A stretch of DNA of 15,799 nt from an uncultured Prevotella sp. (GTDB taxonomy: Bacteria; Bacteroidota; Bacteroidia; Bacteroidales; Bacteroidaceae), in NCBI GenBank assembly GCA_900540885.1, contig UQHJ01000052.1:1-15799 (forward strand). Direction: 5' to 3'. Positions 1 through 7,728 of the stretch are shown here, one piece after another. The notes below the pieces were generated by a model that saw only the letters and a list, made by a program, of their open reading frames with translations, did not search any database and had not been told where the DNA came from. Each line of letters begins with the position of its first letter. Position 1 is the first letter of the stretch. The translations under genes were made by a program, and so were the position numbers.

Positions 1-119
1 CCATCGAATAGTGAATTGAGAAAACTTATGAGCAGACTTTTATTGAGCTTTGTGCCAAATATGCGTTTGAAGCCAAAGTCTGTAAGGAGGCTGATATATC
101 GTTCTTCTGTCTGTCGCAT
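1..119 (-). CDS. Rpn family (PD-(D/E)XK nuclease / putative transposase) N-terminus, partial
   Basis: An open frame on the minus strand starts at ATG 119-117 and runs off the left edge without a stop. It encodes about 39 residues beginning MRQTEERYISLLTDFGFK, followed by RIFGT and LLISFLNSLFD. This is the typical opening of Bacteroidales Rpn/PDDEXK_2 proteins, which are described as recombination-promoting nucleases or putative transposases. The DFGFKRIFG and LLISFLNSLF blocks are the conserved N-terminal signature of that family; the nuclease motifs lie outside the window. The start is supported by a promoter about 33 bases upstream and by the usual start of the family just before the ERYISLLTDFGFK block. 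A 96-codon frame on the opposite strand (16-306) overlaps it and looks spurious. The family assignment comes from motif memory, not a search. Confidence 0.82.
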   Translation of the reverse strand, partial: MRQTEERYISLLTDFGFKRIFGTKLNKSLLISFLNSLFD

Positions 120-151
120 TGCCGTTAATATTAGAAGGATAAAACTTATAA

Positions 152-183
152 CAAAAGTAGAGAAACCCTTTCTAACACGCAAA
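152..183 (-). promoter_or_regulatory. Bacteroidetes-type promoter for the Rpn-family gene
   Basis: On the minus strand TTTG (183-180) is followed after 20 bases by TACTTTTG (159-152). Both match the Bacteroidetes primary-sigma consensus (-33 TTTG, -7 TAnnTTTG) exactly. Transcription would start near 145-147, giving a leader of under 30 bases before the ATG at 119. Confidence 0.68.
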
Positions 184-323
184 CTTTTCAGAGAAAACTT
201 TTTTGGGAGGTGGATAGCACATACTAAAAAAGCCTTGCTTCACATTTTGCCCTTAGTAACGTGTAAAAACAACTTCCGCAGTGTTTATATGTGCTTCGCA
301 CTTTAGGGCTTTTAATAACAAAT

Positions 324-338
324 ATAAACTGCAATTTG
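324..338 (+). repeat. Dispersed motif ATAAACTGCAATTTG, copy 1
   Basis: This 15-base motif recurs exactly at 7725-7739 and in variant or reverse-complement form at 7945-7962, 13900-13917 and 14532-14542. Here it sits directly at the foot of the GC-rich hairpin 339-392, as the 7725 copy sits at the foot of the large palindrome. It may be the conserved end of a small palindromic element family. Function is unknown. Confidence 0.55.
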
Positions 339-392
339 GGCCTCACCCCCTAGCCCCCTCTCCTCAAGAAGAGGGGGTTAGGGGGTGAGGCC
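339..392. repeat. GC-rich hairpin repeat
   Basis: Arms 339-361 and 370-392 (23 bases each) pair throughout with a single G-T position (353/378) around an 8-base loop. The arms read GGCCTCACCCCCTA and on; sequences of this CCTCACCCCCTA type are common as dispersed palindromic repeats in bacterial genomes. It lies between the Rpn-family gene and the end of the left operon and has no T-tract on either side, so it is more likely a repeat than an intrinsic terminator. The rest of 184-323 shows nothing I can identify. Confidence 0.65.
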
Positions 393-434
393 GTTAGGGT
401 GGTTCGTGGACTATTCGATAATTTTCGTTTAAAA

Positions 435-482
435 CGAAAAATAGGAGGCAAACAACCTTATTGGGGGTGTTTGTCTCCTATT
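435..482 (-). terminator. Rho-independent terminator of the left operon
   Basis: Just after the stop of the left lipoprotein gene (504), the minus strand can form a stem from 482-468 and 454-440 (AATAGGAG, A, CAAACA pairing with TGTTTG, C, CTCCTATT) with a 13-base loop, followed by a short T run. A second small dyad, TTTTCGTTT / AAACGAAAA (422-440), overlaps the T-run side. Position, stem and T run together make this a convincing intrinsic terminator. Confidence 0.75.
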
Positions 483-503
483 CATTTTGATTAGCTCGTT
501 ATA

Positions 504-1607
504 TTATTCTGCTAAGCGAGTGATTTCGAAGTTTGTAACTTCAGATCCAAATGGGCCAGCTGACACTTTGTAGGTGAAACCGAAGTAGAATACATTGTTT
601 TCGAACAATGCAGTTGTACCGTCATCAGTAATAGCTGTGGGCACCATCATGACTTCACCATAAGTGGGGTGAATGACGCCTGAGAAGAATGAGTCATTAC
701 CCATAGTTACCTTGCTATCGCCAATCTTCCAATAGAAGTCAATGGTGAAAAGGTCACCGGTAAAAGGTGTATTTGGAACTTTTTCGTGAAGTAAAGCACT
801 GAAGCGAGCCATCTTACGGCTGGGAGAATACTCTAATGCTACATTCTCATTGGTGTAATTTTCCTGTGTCAGCGCCGCACCACCTGTGTAGTTACCATAA
901 GCGTAAACGTACCAGTCATTCTTAGGCTGCGTCATGATGTGTGATACATATTGACCATCAACCATCATCTGACCATTTGCACCAAGTGACATCGTAAGTG
1001 TAGTGCCCTCGGCTGTTACTGTTACGACATTGTTGTCAAAGGTGTAAGTAGCCTTTGTCAATGTTTCACCATTTTGAATGGTAGCAGTACCGTCGTTGTT
1101 GAGCGAAACGACACGGCCGTCACTCAACTGCCAGTCGCCCAACACAGAAATGGTAGTAGCTTTAACTGCGGTGAAGTAAGCCTTACGTGTAGCCTTACCC
1201 TCGTCGTCAACGCTGTAAAGTGATACTACGTATGACTGACCGTCGTTACGCGAATTGAGTACAGCCTTTGCAGCACCACCGTATATAGTCTCACCTGTGT
1301 AGTTAACGGTGATTGTACCCGTCTTAGGTTCGTAGCTTGTGATTTTACCACGGTTCAATACGTTAGCGTTTTCGTTAGAGGTATTGTAAGTGGTAATATC
1401 GCAGATAGTGTCGCCCTGCTCGTCTAACGTAATGTTAATGGTGTAGGCCGTACCACCATCCTTGGTGTAGTCGTTTTGCCACATGCCCAAACTTACCTTT
1501 TCGGGATAAGTCACATCGTTCGAGCTATCGTCGAAGTTGTCGTTACACGAAACGAGTGCAAGTGCAGAAAGCAGGCAAAAGGACAAGGTCTTAATTATCT
1601 TGTTCAT
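504..1607 (-). CDS. Surface lipoprotein, third gene of the left Sus-like operon
   Basis: A 367-residue lipoprotein. Residues 1-20 form a signal peptide ending in the lipobox LVSC with the lipidated cysteine at 21. The next residues NDNFDD are acidic, as in Bacteroidetes lipoprotein export signals that send proteins to the cell surface. The mature part is rich in beta-type alternation; around residues 150-205 a lipocalin-like pattern appears (WQLSDGRVVSLNNDGTATI, then YTFDNNVVTVT). I cannot assign a named family. Its position after susC and susD genes fits a surface glycan-binding or accessory lipoprotein (SusE/SusF-like role), which is inference. The paralogue at 12748-13830 has the same layout (cysteine 21, TISVLG block) but low identity. 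It starts 97 bases after the SusD stop, with a hairpin in that gap. Confidence 0.8.
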   Translation of the reverse strand: MNKIIKTLSFCLLSALALVSCNDNFDDSSNDVTYPEKVSLGMWQNDYTKDGGTAYTINITLDEQGDTICDITTYNTSNENANVLNRGKITSYEPKTGTITVNYTGETIYGGAAKAVLNSRNDGQSYVVSLYSVDDEGKATRKAYFTAVKATTISVLGDWQLSDGRVVSLNNDGTATIQNGETLTKATYTFDNNVVTVTAEGTTLTMSLGANGQMMVDGQYVSHIMTQPKNDWYVYAYGNYTGGAALTQENYTNENVALEYSPSRKMARFSALLHEKVPNTPFTGDLFTIDFYWKIGDSKVTMGNDSFFSGVIHPTYGEVMMVPTAITDDGTTALFENNVFYFGFTYKVSAGPFGSEVTNFEITRLAE

Positions 1608-1642
1608 CTTTTTGTTACCTATTTATTGGTTATGAATGTGGT

Positions 1643-1675
1643 GGGGAGCTTGTTCTTTCGTGGAGCAAGCGCCCC
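1643..1675 (-). promoter_or_regulatory. Intercistronic hairpin between SusD and lipoprotein genes (left operon)
   Basis: Arms 1643-1652 (GGGGAGCTTG) and 1666-1675 (CAAGCGCCCC) pair with one mismatch around a 13-base loop, in the 97-base gap after the left susD stop. No T run follows in the direction of transcription. It could protect the upstream mRNA end or attenuate the lipoprotein gene. The right operon has an unrelated hairpin in the same place. Confidence 0.5.
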
Positions 1676-1704
1676 ATTCCACTGTTGTATAACTCTCGCC
1701 CCTA

Positions 1705-3192
1705 TTACCAGTTACGTTTGAGGTTGGGGTTAGCTTGAAGGTCGTTTGTCGGGATTTCCCAAACGAACTTTTGGTTAGATGCAGGTACGTTGAGGTCTTG
1801 GTAGTTGGGTTGTGACTGCAAGTAACCTTCAACACAGTTTTGTGCCTTCATGCGCTTACAACCGTCGCCCCAACGCTTCAAGCAGTCAAGACGGAAACCT
1901 TCACCACACATCTCGCGTGCCCATTCGTTCTTAATCTGATCTAAGAGCATATTGCCGCTAACGTCTAATGCAGAAGCACCACGCTTCGTACGCAAAGCGT
2001 TGAGGTAAGAAAGGCCTGAACCGTCCTTCATGTAGCTTGCCTCAGCAGCGATCAAATACATCTCGCCAACGCGCAATTCCTTTGTCATATTGAAATATTC
2101 AGACTCGGGACGGCTCTTTACCAAATCAGGGTTGCCAGGGAACTTGTTGAGGGTGATTACATTCTCGTCAACAATGTCGCCAGCTACAGCACCGTCGGCA
2201 GCAAAGTAGGTGTAAAGGCGCATGTCTTCGTCCTCATAGAGGTCGATCAAACCCTGCGTAGGCACGTTGTTAGGGCTTTGCATTCTATACTTTGACGAGT
2301 AGAGAATGTAATATTGATAGCTATTGACACGCTCTTCCTTGGTCTGAGTAGGTTGAAAGATAATCTCTGTACCTTGGTCGTTCTTCCACATTTCTTTCAA
2401 TTCCGTTTCGGTAGTGCAAAGTGGATATTTAGCAATCGTACGCTCTGCGCAAGCAATGGCGTTGTCATAATCTTGACAGTTAAGGCTCACACGTGCGTCG
2501 AGTGCATCAGCAGCGTTGTAGCTGGGCACACCATTGTCAGCGTTGTGAATGTCATCCTCGCCCATCAACTCCTTGGCCTTAGCGATGTCAGACTTAATTA
2601 AGTCGTAAGTAGCCTTGAGCGAAGAGCGTGAAGGCTTTACGTTGACGTCTACTGTCTCGACAAGGGGAAGGCCCAATGTCTCTTCAGCTGTAGCCCTGTC
2701 ATAAGCCTTGCAGTAGCGGCGTGCCAACTTATCGTAAGCCAAAGCGCGTACGAAGTAGGCTGAGCCCTTGTAGTACTTCAATAATGCTGCTTGCTCTTCA
2801 TTGCCCTCCTCGGGAGTAACCTTGTCGATGTTGTTGATAATGTTGTTAGCATTCGAAATGACAGCATAGCAACCAGCCCAATAACTGTCACATACAGAAG
2901 AACCCGATGTGAACGTCCAGTCTTGAATGTTGCCAAATGAGCAACCTTCCCAGTTGGCTGTAGTTTCGTTGAAGAGGTCGCTCTGAAGTTCGGAGATGGC
3001 TGTATAGCTACCACCGCAAATGCTACGAACTTCTGATTTCAGACCATTGTTGAACTGAGTGGCGTCAAGCATGGTTGACCATGCCTTCTCAGTAGGAATA
3101 CTCGTGTCGGGGTATTGATCGAACTCACATGAAGTGAGCGCGGTCAGCGCCACCGTAGAGCATAACGCAGCTTTGATGATATATGTTTTCAT
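1705..3192 (-). CDS. SusD/RagB-family nutrient-binding lipoprotein (left operon)
   Basis: A 495-residue SusD-like protein, the expected family length. Residues 1-21 form a lipoprotein signal with lipobox LTSC, cysteine 22, followed by EFD. The SusD fold signature is visible: helical repeats through the first 250 residues, the LNALRTKRGA block, then the conserved WAREMCGEGFRLDCLKRWGDG segment, and the C-terminal WEIPTNDLQANPNLKRNW that closes most SusD proteins. SusD proteins cap the SusC barrel on the outer surface and help capture the glycan or peptide substrate. The gene begins 37 bases after the left SusC stop, so the two are surely co-transcribed and form a complex. The right paralogue (11108-12613) is related but diverged, suggesting a different ligand. 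Confidence 0.95.
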   Translation of the reverse strand: MKTYIIKAALCSTVALTALTSCEFDQYPDTSIPTEKAWSTMLDATQFNNGLKSEVRSICGGSYTAISELQSDLFNETTANWEGCSFGNIQDWTFTSGSSVCDSYWAGCYAVISNANNIINNIDKVTPEEGNEEQAALLKYYKGSAYFVRALAYDKLARRYCKAYDRATAEETLGLPLVETVDVNVKPSRSSLKATYDLIKSDIAKAKELMGEDDIHNADNGVPSYNAADALDARVSLNCQDYDNAIACAERTIAKYPLCTTETELKEMWKNDQGTEIIFQPTQTKEERVNSYQYYILYSSKYRMQSPNNVPTQGLIDLYEDEDMRLYTYFAADGAVAGDIVDENVITLNKFPGNPDLVKSRPESEYFNMTKELRVGEMYLIAAEASYMKDGSGLSYLNALRTKRGASALDVSGNMLLDQIKNEWAREMCGEGFRLDCLKRWGDGCKRMKAQNCVEGYLQSQPNYQDLNVPASNQKFVWEIPTNDLQANPNLKRNW

Positions 3193-3229
3193 TTTTTTTG
3201 TTCAACTTGAGATTAAAAAGTGTTTTATA

Positions 3230-6208
3230 TTAGAAACTTACCTCAACGCCTAACATATATTGACGAGTGCCGGGGTAGAAGCCCAAAGAAATGTTGCCAT
3301 CCTTCTCAGGGTCGCCACCCTTATATTTCGTTGCCGTAAAGAGGTTGCGAGCTGTAGCATAGATACGTACTGAGTTGAAGAAGCGCGTTGCTTGCATCCA
3401 TTGTTGTGGCAAACTATAAGAGAGCGTAAGATTCTTCAAACGTAAGAATGAAGCATTCTGCAATACACGTGTATCGAACACGTTCTCTGTGGCAAGGCTC
3501 GGAATGTCGGTTATGTCACCTGGCTTCTTCCACATCTTCAACATGTCGCGGCTTTGGTTGAAACCTTGCTTAGCGTTGGCATTGTTGGTAGAGAACTGAT
3601 AGTCAATGTTCAGCATGTACTTGTTCAATACGAAAGCAAAGTCAGCATTGAGCGAAAGTCCCTTCCAGCTTGCAGTAAAACCGAAGCCACCATTCATGTT
3701 AGGATAGTAGGCCTTACCTACGTCTTGCAACAAATCGTTGCTATAGGTCTTGGTCATTGTTTCGGGGTTGAACTCGTGTACGGTCTTGCCATTGCCGTGG
3801 TTACCCTTGGTGTACCACATTGCCAAACCATCATTCTTGTCAACACCTGCAAACTCTGCCATATAGTAGTTAATGCTCTTGCCAACAATGTAGCTCAAGT
3901 AGTATGATGGACGATCCCAACTTTGCTGTCCATTGAACAATTTGTCAATTTTGTTGGCATTGTAGGCGAAGTTGGCATAAACGTTGACAAAGGCATCGCG
4001 TGAACGAAAAGCATCGTAGCTTACTTCTACTTCAACACCATTGTTGGTTAACTGACCCACGTTCAACATCATGCTGCTGAAACCTGTTGTATAGGCCAAC
4101 GGAGTAGACATCAACATGTTCTTCGTCTTACGATTGTAGTAGTTGATATCGATGTTTACACGATCAAACAAACGAGCTGTAAGGCCTACATTCGATTGAA
4201 TTTGCTTTTCCCAACCCAACTCTTTGTTCGAAGGTTGTGCAATAACCAATCCAGCATCACCATTATATTGTGTTTTGCCAGTAAGGCCTAAGCTACGATA
4301 GTTACCAATTTCTGAATTACCCGTTGAACCTACGCTATACTTAACCTGTAAGTCGGTTAACCAACTCTTGGTAGCAGCCATAAACGTTTCGTCAGACAAG
4401 CGCCACATCACGCCACCACTCAAGAAGTTGGCAGCACGATTATCAGCACCGAAGCGTGAACTCTTATCGTTACGAACAGTGAAGTTGAAGAAGTATTTGT
4501 TCATCAACGCATAGTCTACACGGCCAAAGAAAGAGAGGTATTCATACTTTGAACTTGAATAAGTAGGCATATTGGGCGTTGTAGCACCTGCGAAGTTCAA
4601 CAAACGGCTATCAGTAATACCCGTAGCAGAAGCATCGAATCCCTTTGAGGAGCCTTTGATACCTTCTTGACCAGCTAAGAGGGTGATAGCATGCTTTTCG
4701 CCAATGTTGAATTTGTATTCAACCGTATTGGTAATGGTCCACATCGAACTGCGTGATGACGAAGCCGCTGCACTGCCCACACCATTTAAGTCGGGAATAG
4801 TAGGATTTGTGGCTTGGAAGATGCGGCCATCACTCGCATAAAGGCCCAATTGCGACTTTATGGTCAATCCCTTAACGGGCTGAATCTGGGCGTAAGCTAC
4901 ACCATTATAGATAATGTCGTTGATAGTTGCAGGGTTCATCTGACGCCTCCACATAGGGTCAGTAGCATTGGCAAAGGTGATGAAGTGCGTTTTCTTTGCC
5001 TCTTCTGAGTAGGGATCCCAATAAGAGGGATAAAGGTAGGCTGCACATACCGCATTTCCAGTGTTAGCAACCAATTCATCACGGCTCACATCAGGGTTAT
5101 ATATGCGGTCGGTATAAGCAACCGATTGTTTCAAACCAAAGTTAAGCCATTGTTTGGGCTTTGTGTCTAAGTTTGAACGCAAGGTGTAACGCTTGAGGTG
5201 ACCCACCTTGGTCAAACTGTTTTGGCTCTTATAAGAAGCTGATACAAAGTAAGTAGTGTTGCCCGAACCACCGCGCAATGAGAAGTCGGTGTTATACATC
5301 GGTGCAGCATTGTCAAAGTAATACTTCTGCCAGTTGGTATTAGCTCCGTGGAGCTTATAAGTCTGATATTGGTCGGGAGTAATGATACCATTCTCAAGTT
5401 GGAACTGAAGCAACTCGCTTGAGTTCATCTGATTGCTAATGGCATTGGCTAATTGGCTCCAACCTACGCTCTGACTAATGGTTATCTGAGCCTTTTCTTC
5501 CGCACGGCCCTTCTTCGTAGTGATGAAGATTACACCATTGGCAGCACGTGAACCATAGATAGAAGTAGCTGAAGCGTCCTTCAATGTAGTTACGCTCTCG
5601 ATATCTTTATCGTTGAGCATTGCCAACATGCCTGTACCTGCAGGAGAGCCATCAATAACGATCAACGGAGTGTTGCTGGCGGTAAATGAACCTGTACCAC
5701 GCAATTTGATTGATGCATTGTTAATGTCACCGGCATCACCTGAGTTGTTTAATACTTGCAGACCTGCTACCTTACCTTGCAAGGCGTCGGCTACGTTAGC
5801 GGTAGGGTTGTTTTCAACCTTTTCACCGCCCACTTTTTTTACAGAACCTACTACAGTCCCCACCTTCTGAGCGGTACCATAACCGATAACGACGGCTTCG
5901 CCCAATTCGTTATCCTTGAGTACTACCTGTACGTTGCCAGCTACGCTGACAGTAGTGGGTTGCATACCGATGTAAGACACAGAAATCTTCTTAGCTGTAG
6001 CAGGAACGCCCTTCAGCTTAAAGTTACCGTTAGCATCAGTAGTTGTGATTACCTTGGTGCCAGGCACACGCACGGTAGCTCCCATCACGGGTTCACCATG
6101 AGTGTCGGTCACGCGGCCGCTCACAAGCTTCTGCGCTGAAGCCGTGGCTGCGGTCATAAGCAGACCGGCTCCCAAGAGCACTAACTTTTTGTTCATATTG
6201 ATAACCAT
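3230..6208 (-). CDS. SusC/RagA-family TonB-dependent transporter (left copy)
   Basis: A 992-residue outer-membrane transporter with the SusC layout. The start at 6208 gives MVINMNKKLV; the second ATG (6196, MNKK) may be the real start, and both precede the same signal peptide, probably cleaved before Q26. Residues 27-99 are a carboxypeptidase-regulatory-like (CNA-B-type) domain. Residues 101-114 (ELGEAVVIGYGTAQ) are the TonB-box region. The plug follows, with DALQGKVAGLQV, PLIVIDGSPAG and DIESVTTLKDASATSIYGSRAANGV. The rest is the barrel, ending in the aromatic residue F (GVEVSF). It imports a substrate across the outer membrane with energy from TonB, together with the SusD gene downstream. 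Its first 126 residues are identical to the right copy; beyond that they diverge. A good promoter lies about 310 bases upstream on its strand (6520-6550). Confidence 0.96.
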   Translation of the reverse strand: MVINMNKKLVLLGAGLLMTAATASAQKLVSGRVTDTHGEPVMGATVRVPGTKVITTTDANGNFKLKGVPATAKKISVSYIGMQPTTVSVAGNVQVVLKDNELGEAVVIGYGTAQKVGTVVGSVKKVGGEKVENNPTANVADALQGKVAGLQVLNNSGDAGDINNASIKLRGTGSFTASNTPLIVIDGSPAGTGMLAMLNDKDIESVTTLKDASATSIYGSRAANGVIFITTKKGRAEEKAQITISQSVGWSQLANAISNQMNSSELLQFQLENGIITPDQYQTYKLHGANTNWQKYYFDNAAPMYNTDFSLRGGSGNTTYFVSASYKSQNSLTKVGHLKRYTLRSNLDTKPKQWLNFGLKQSVAYTDRIYNPDVSRDELVANTGNAVCAAYLYPSYWDPYSEEAKKTHFITFANATDPMWRRQMNPATINDIIYNGVAYAQIQPVKGLTIKSQLGLYASDGRIFQATNPTIPDLNGVGSAAASSSRSSMWTITNTVEYKFNIGEKHAITLLAGQEGIKGSSKGFDASATGITDSRLLNFAGATTPNMPTYSSSKYEYLSFFGRVDYALMNKYFFNFTVRNDKSSRFGADNRAANFLSGGVMWRLSDETFMAATKSWLTDLQVKYSVGSTGNSEIGNYRSLGLTGKTQYNGDAGLVIAQPSNKELGWEKQIQSNVGLTARLFDRVNIDINYYNRKTKNMLMSTPLAYTTGFSSMMLNVGQLTNNGVEVEVSYDAFRSRDAFVNVYANFAYNANKIDKLFNGQQSWDRPSYYLSYIVGKSINYYMAEFAGVDKNDGLAMWYTKGNHGNGKTVHEFNPETMTKTYSNDLLQDVGKAYYPNMNGGFGFTASWKGLSLNADFAFVLNKYMLNIDYQFSTNNANAKQGFNQSRDMLKMWKKPGDITDIPSLATENVFDTRVLQNASFLRLKNLTLSYSLPQQWMQATRFFNSVRIYATARNLFTATKYKGGDPEKDGNISLGFYPGTRQYMLGVEVSF

Positions 6209-6319
6209 TTAATTAAACATTTACGTTTGAATGAGTCTGTGGGGCGATAAGCACACGCGCCTTAAAGTGCAAAAGAGATAGAAGGAAGTGTGCACAACTT
6301 GTTATACAAGTGGGACAAT
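5868..6319 (-). repeat. Long perfect inverted repeat, left arm (452 bp)
   Basis: Base-by-base comparison shows this segment is the exact reverse complement of 7963-8414 (paired positions sum to 14282). It covers 111 bases of leader, the start codons and the first 113 codons of the left susC. A further 36 bases inward (5832-5867) match with only three mismatches, all synonymous; after that the genes diverge sharply. Perfect identity inside otherwise diverged paralogues points to ongoing recombination or gene conversion between the arms. Confidence 0.95.
6297..6311. repeat. 15-bp palindrome near the outer edge of the left repeat arm
   Basis: ACTTGT-TAT-ACAAGT is a perfect dyad lying 8 bases inside the edge of the inverted repeat; the same site is at 7971-7985 in the other arm. 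Two 6-bp arms with a short spacer at the repeat edge is a candidate recombinase or regulator binding site. No direct evidence of function. Confidence 0.45.
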
Positions 6320-6335
6320 TCGCCACCACGCGCAC

Positions 6336-6360
6336 GTGTACATTATATATATATGTACAC
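6336..6360. promoter_or_regulatory. Perfect dyad GTGTACAT-N9-ATGTACAC upstream of the left susC
   Basis: Arms 6336-6343 and 6353-6360 are exact reverse complements around TATATATAT. It sits 17 bases outside the left repeat arm, in the unique segment, so it exists on only one side of the cassette. It could be an operator, a leader hairpin, or a recombinase core site with 8-bp arms. A weaker promoter-like pair (TTTG 6373-6370, N20, TATATAAT 6349-6342, minus strand) overlaps it, so an operator covering a promoter is possible. The choice between these is not decidable here. Confidence 0.5.
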
Positions 6361-6519
6361 ATCTGTGTGCAAAGTATATATTTTGGTTGTCCTTTTTTGT
6401 TTTTTTAAGTCAATCGTTTAGCGTTATGTTGCAGTAATTAACACCTCTCCGTTCCTTTTGGAGTAAGTAGAGTAGATGAAGGGTGAATTATTATGCAATT
6501 TATTCACGCAAGTATGCTG

Positions 6520-6550
6520 CAAAAATAGGTTTTATAATTTGTTTAGCAAA
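6520..6550 (-). promoter_or_regulatory. Bacteroidetes-type promoter facing the left Sus operon
   Basis: On the minus strand TTTG (6550-6547) is followed after 19 bases by TATTTTTG (6527-6520), an exact match to -33 TTTG / -7 TAnnTTTG. Transcription would begin near 6513 and give a leader of about 305 bases before the left susC start at 6208. It lies in the unique segment between the inverted repeats, so only the left operon has it in this orientation. I found no comparable pair upstream of the right susC. Confidence 0.62.
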
Positions 6551-6672
6551 AGAAAATGGCCTTTTTGTCACGAAAAATAAACTTTTTAGGCTAAAAAGCT
6601 TGCATTTTGTCAACTATAGCTCGCTTGTAGTGCTTTTAATTATATTTTCTATCATTTCTTAATTTTTATTTT

Positions 6673-7728
6673 ATGGGATATTTTTATGCAGAAGACGTTT
6701 TAACCCTTTCGTGTGTAGCAAAGATTGACAATACATTGAAAGATAGGGTGCTATTAGAGTTACAAATCAAAGTAGATGATTTTAAGCGTGTCCTGTCTGC
6801 TTTTATGGGTGAAATACATAACCATCAAGTCTCTAACGTAGAGTCAGCTTCAACAAAAACATTGCTCTCCTTTGTTACGCTTTGTATAGAGCGTTACGCA
6901 AAGCGTGTAGGCATTGACCGTTCAGAAAGTTCTCTTTGTAAGTATCGTGTAACATTAAAGCACATAACAGCCTATATCAAGCAAGACTATCATGCTCCTG
7001 ATGTGCAATTCTCAAAAGTGAATGCAACATTTGTCAATGGTTTTATCCGTTATCTAACGCAGCAGAAGCATTTTGCCGCACAAACCATACGGCTTTACCT
7101 CTCGTCATTGCGTCATTTCTGTCATCAAGCTATGCGTGAAGGCATCTTAAAGGACTCTTCTTGGCAGATGGTTGAAATGCCACAAGTCTTGCACCACCAC
7201 TTTTCTTTAACAAAGGCTGAACTATCAATGTTAGAGCAGTTTTCACTTGAAGGTACGAAAGCACACGTTCGTGACTTGTTTCTTTTTGCTAGCAAGACGG
7301 GGTTGGCTTATGCCGATCTTCGGGCTTTACGTCCACAGCACATTGAACGTGGAGAGTGTGAAGGTTGGTTAACTATCTATCGAAAGAAGACTCACCAAAG
7401 GGCTTTAATATACCTTTCTAATTCCGTTTTACAACTGCTCGACCATTTGCCCAAACACGCTTCAATGGTCGAAGGGTGGCTTATAGTGCCTAATAATCGC
7501 ACTATAAATCGTCATCTACATCAACTTGGTCAAGCTCTTCGCCTATCCGAACCGCTTCACCTCCACGTGGCACGTCATACATTTGCCACATTGTTATTAC
7601 AGTCGGGCATTTCAGTAGAAACAGTAAGTACGATGTTAGGACATGCACACATTTCTACTACTCAACGATATGCAGAAGTAACCAAACAAAAAATAATACA
7701 AGAGTTGGGAAAGGATAAAGAGAGATAA
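6673..7728 (+). CDS. Tyrosine recombinase (phage-integrase family), probable invertase of the cassette
   Basis: A 351-residue tyrosine recombinase. Residues 60-170 resemble the SAM-like core-binding domain (YRVTLKHITAYIK, then TIRLYLSSLRHFCHQAMREGIL). The catalytic domain follows: TGLAYADLRAL at 209-219, a beta-strand lysine in YRKKT (238/239), H298-x-x-R301 in LHVARHTFATLLL, H324 in LGHAHISTTQRYAEV, and nucleophile Y333. The position that carries the first catalytic arginine in most members (TGLR) is alanine 212; Bacteroidetes recombinases such as IntDOT are known to lack it there, so the enzyme is probably active. The N-terminal arm is short compared with about 400-residue Bacteroides integrases. 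It lies between the two inverted repeat arms, as recombinase genes often do in invertible segments. The stop codon lies inside the first bases of the palindrome 7724-7962. No clear promoter: TATATTTT at 6641-6648 is a weak -7 candidate. Confidence 0.93.
   Translation: MGYFYAEDVLTLSCVAKIDNTLKDRVLLELQIKVDDFKRVLSAFMGEIHNHQVSNVESASTKTLLSFVTLCIERYAKRVGIDRSESSLCKYRVTLKHITAYIKQDYHAPDVQFSKVNATFVNGFIRYLTQQKHFAAQTIRLYLSSLRHFCHQAMREGILKDSSWQMVEMPQVLHHHFSLTKAELSMLEQFSLEGTKAHVRDLFLFASKTGLAYADLRALRPQHIERGECEGWLTIYRKKTHQRALIYLSNSVLQLLDHLPKHASMVEGWLIVPNNRTINRHLHQLGQALRLSEPLHLHVARHTFATLLLQSGISVETVSTMLGHAHISTTQRYAEVTKQKIIQELGKDKER

Noticed and set aside
16..306. 96-codon plus-strand frame MRKLMSRLLLSFVPN
   Set aside because: It is antisense to the Rpn-family start and its promoter, is rich in arginine and lysine without family features, and has no promoter of its own.
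339..392. Intrinsic terminator
   Set aside because: The hairpin is strong but has no T run on either side; a better terminator for the left operon is at 435-482.
5756..6139. 127-codon frame antisense to the left susC, matched by an almost identical one at 8143-8505
   Set aside because: Both are shadows on the reverse strand of the same inverted repeat; their similarity only reflects the repeat.
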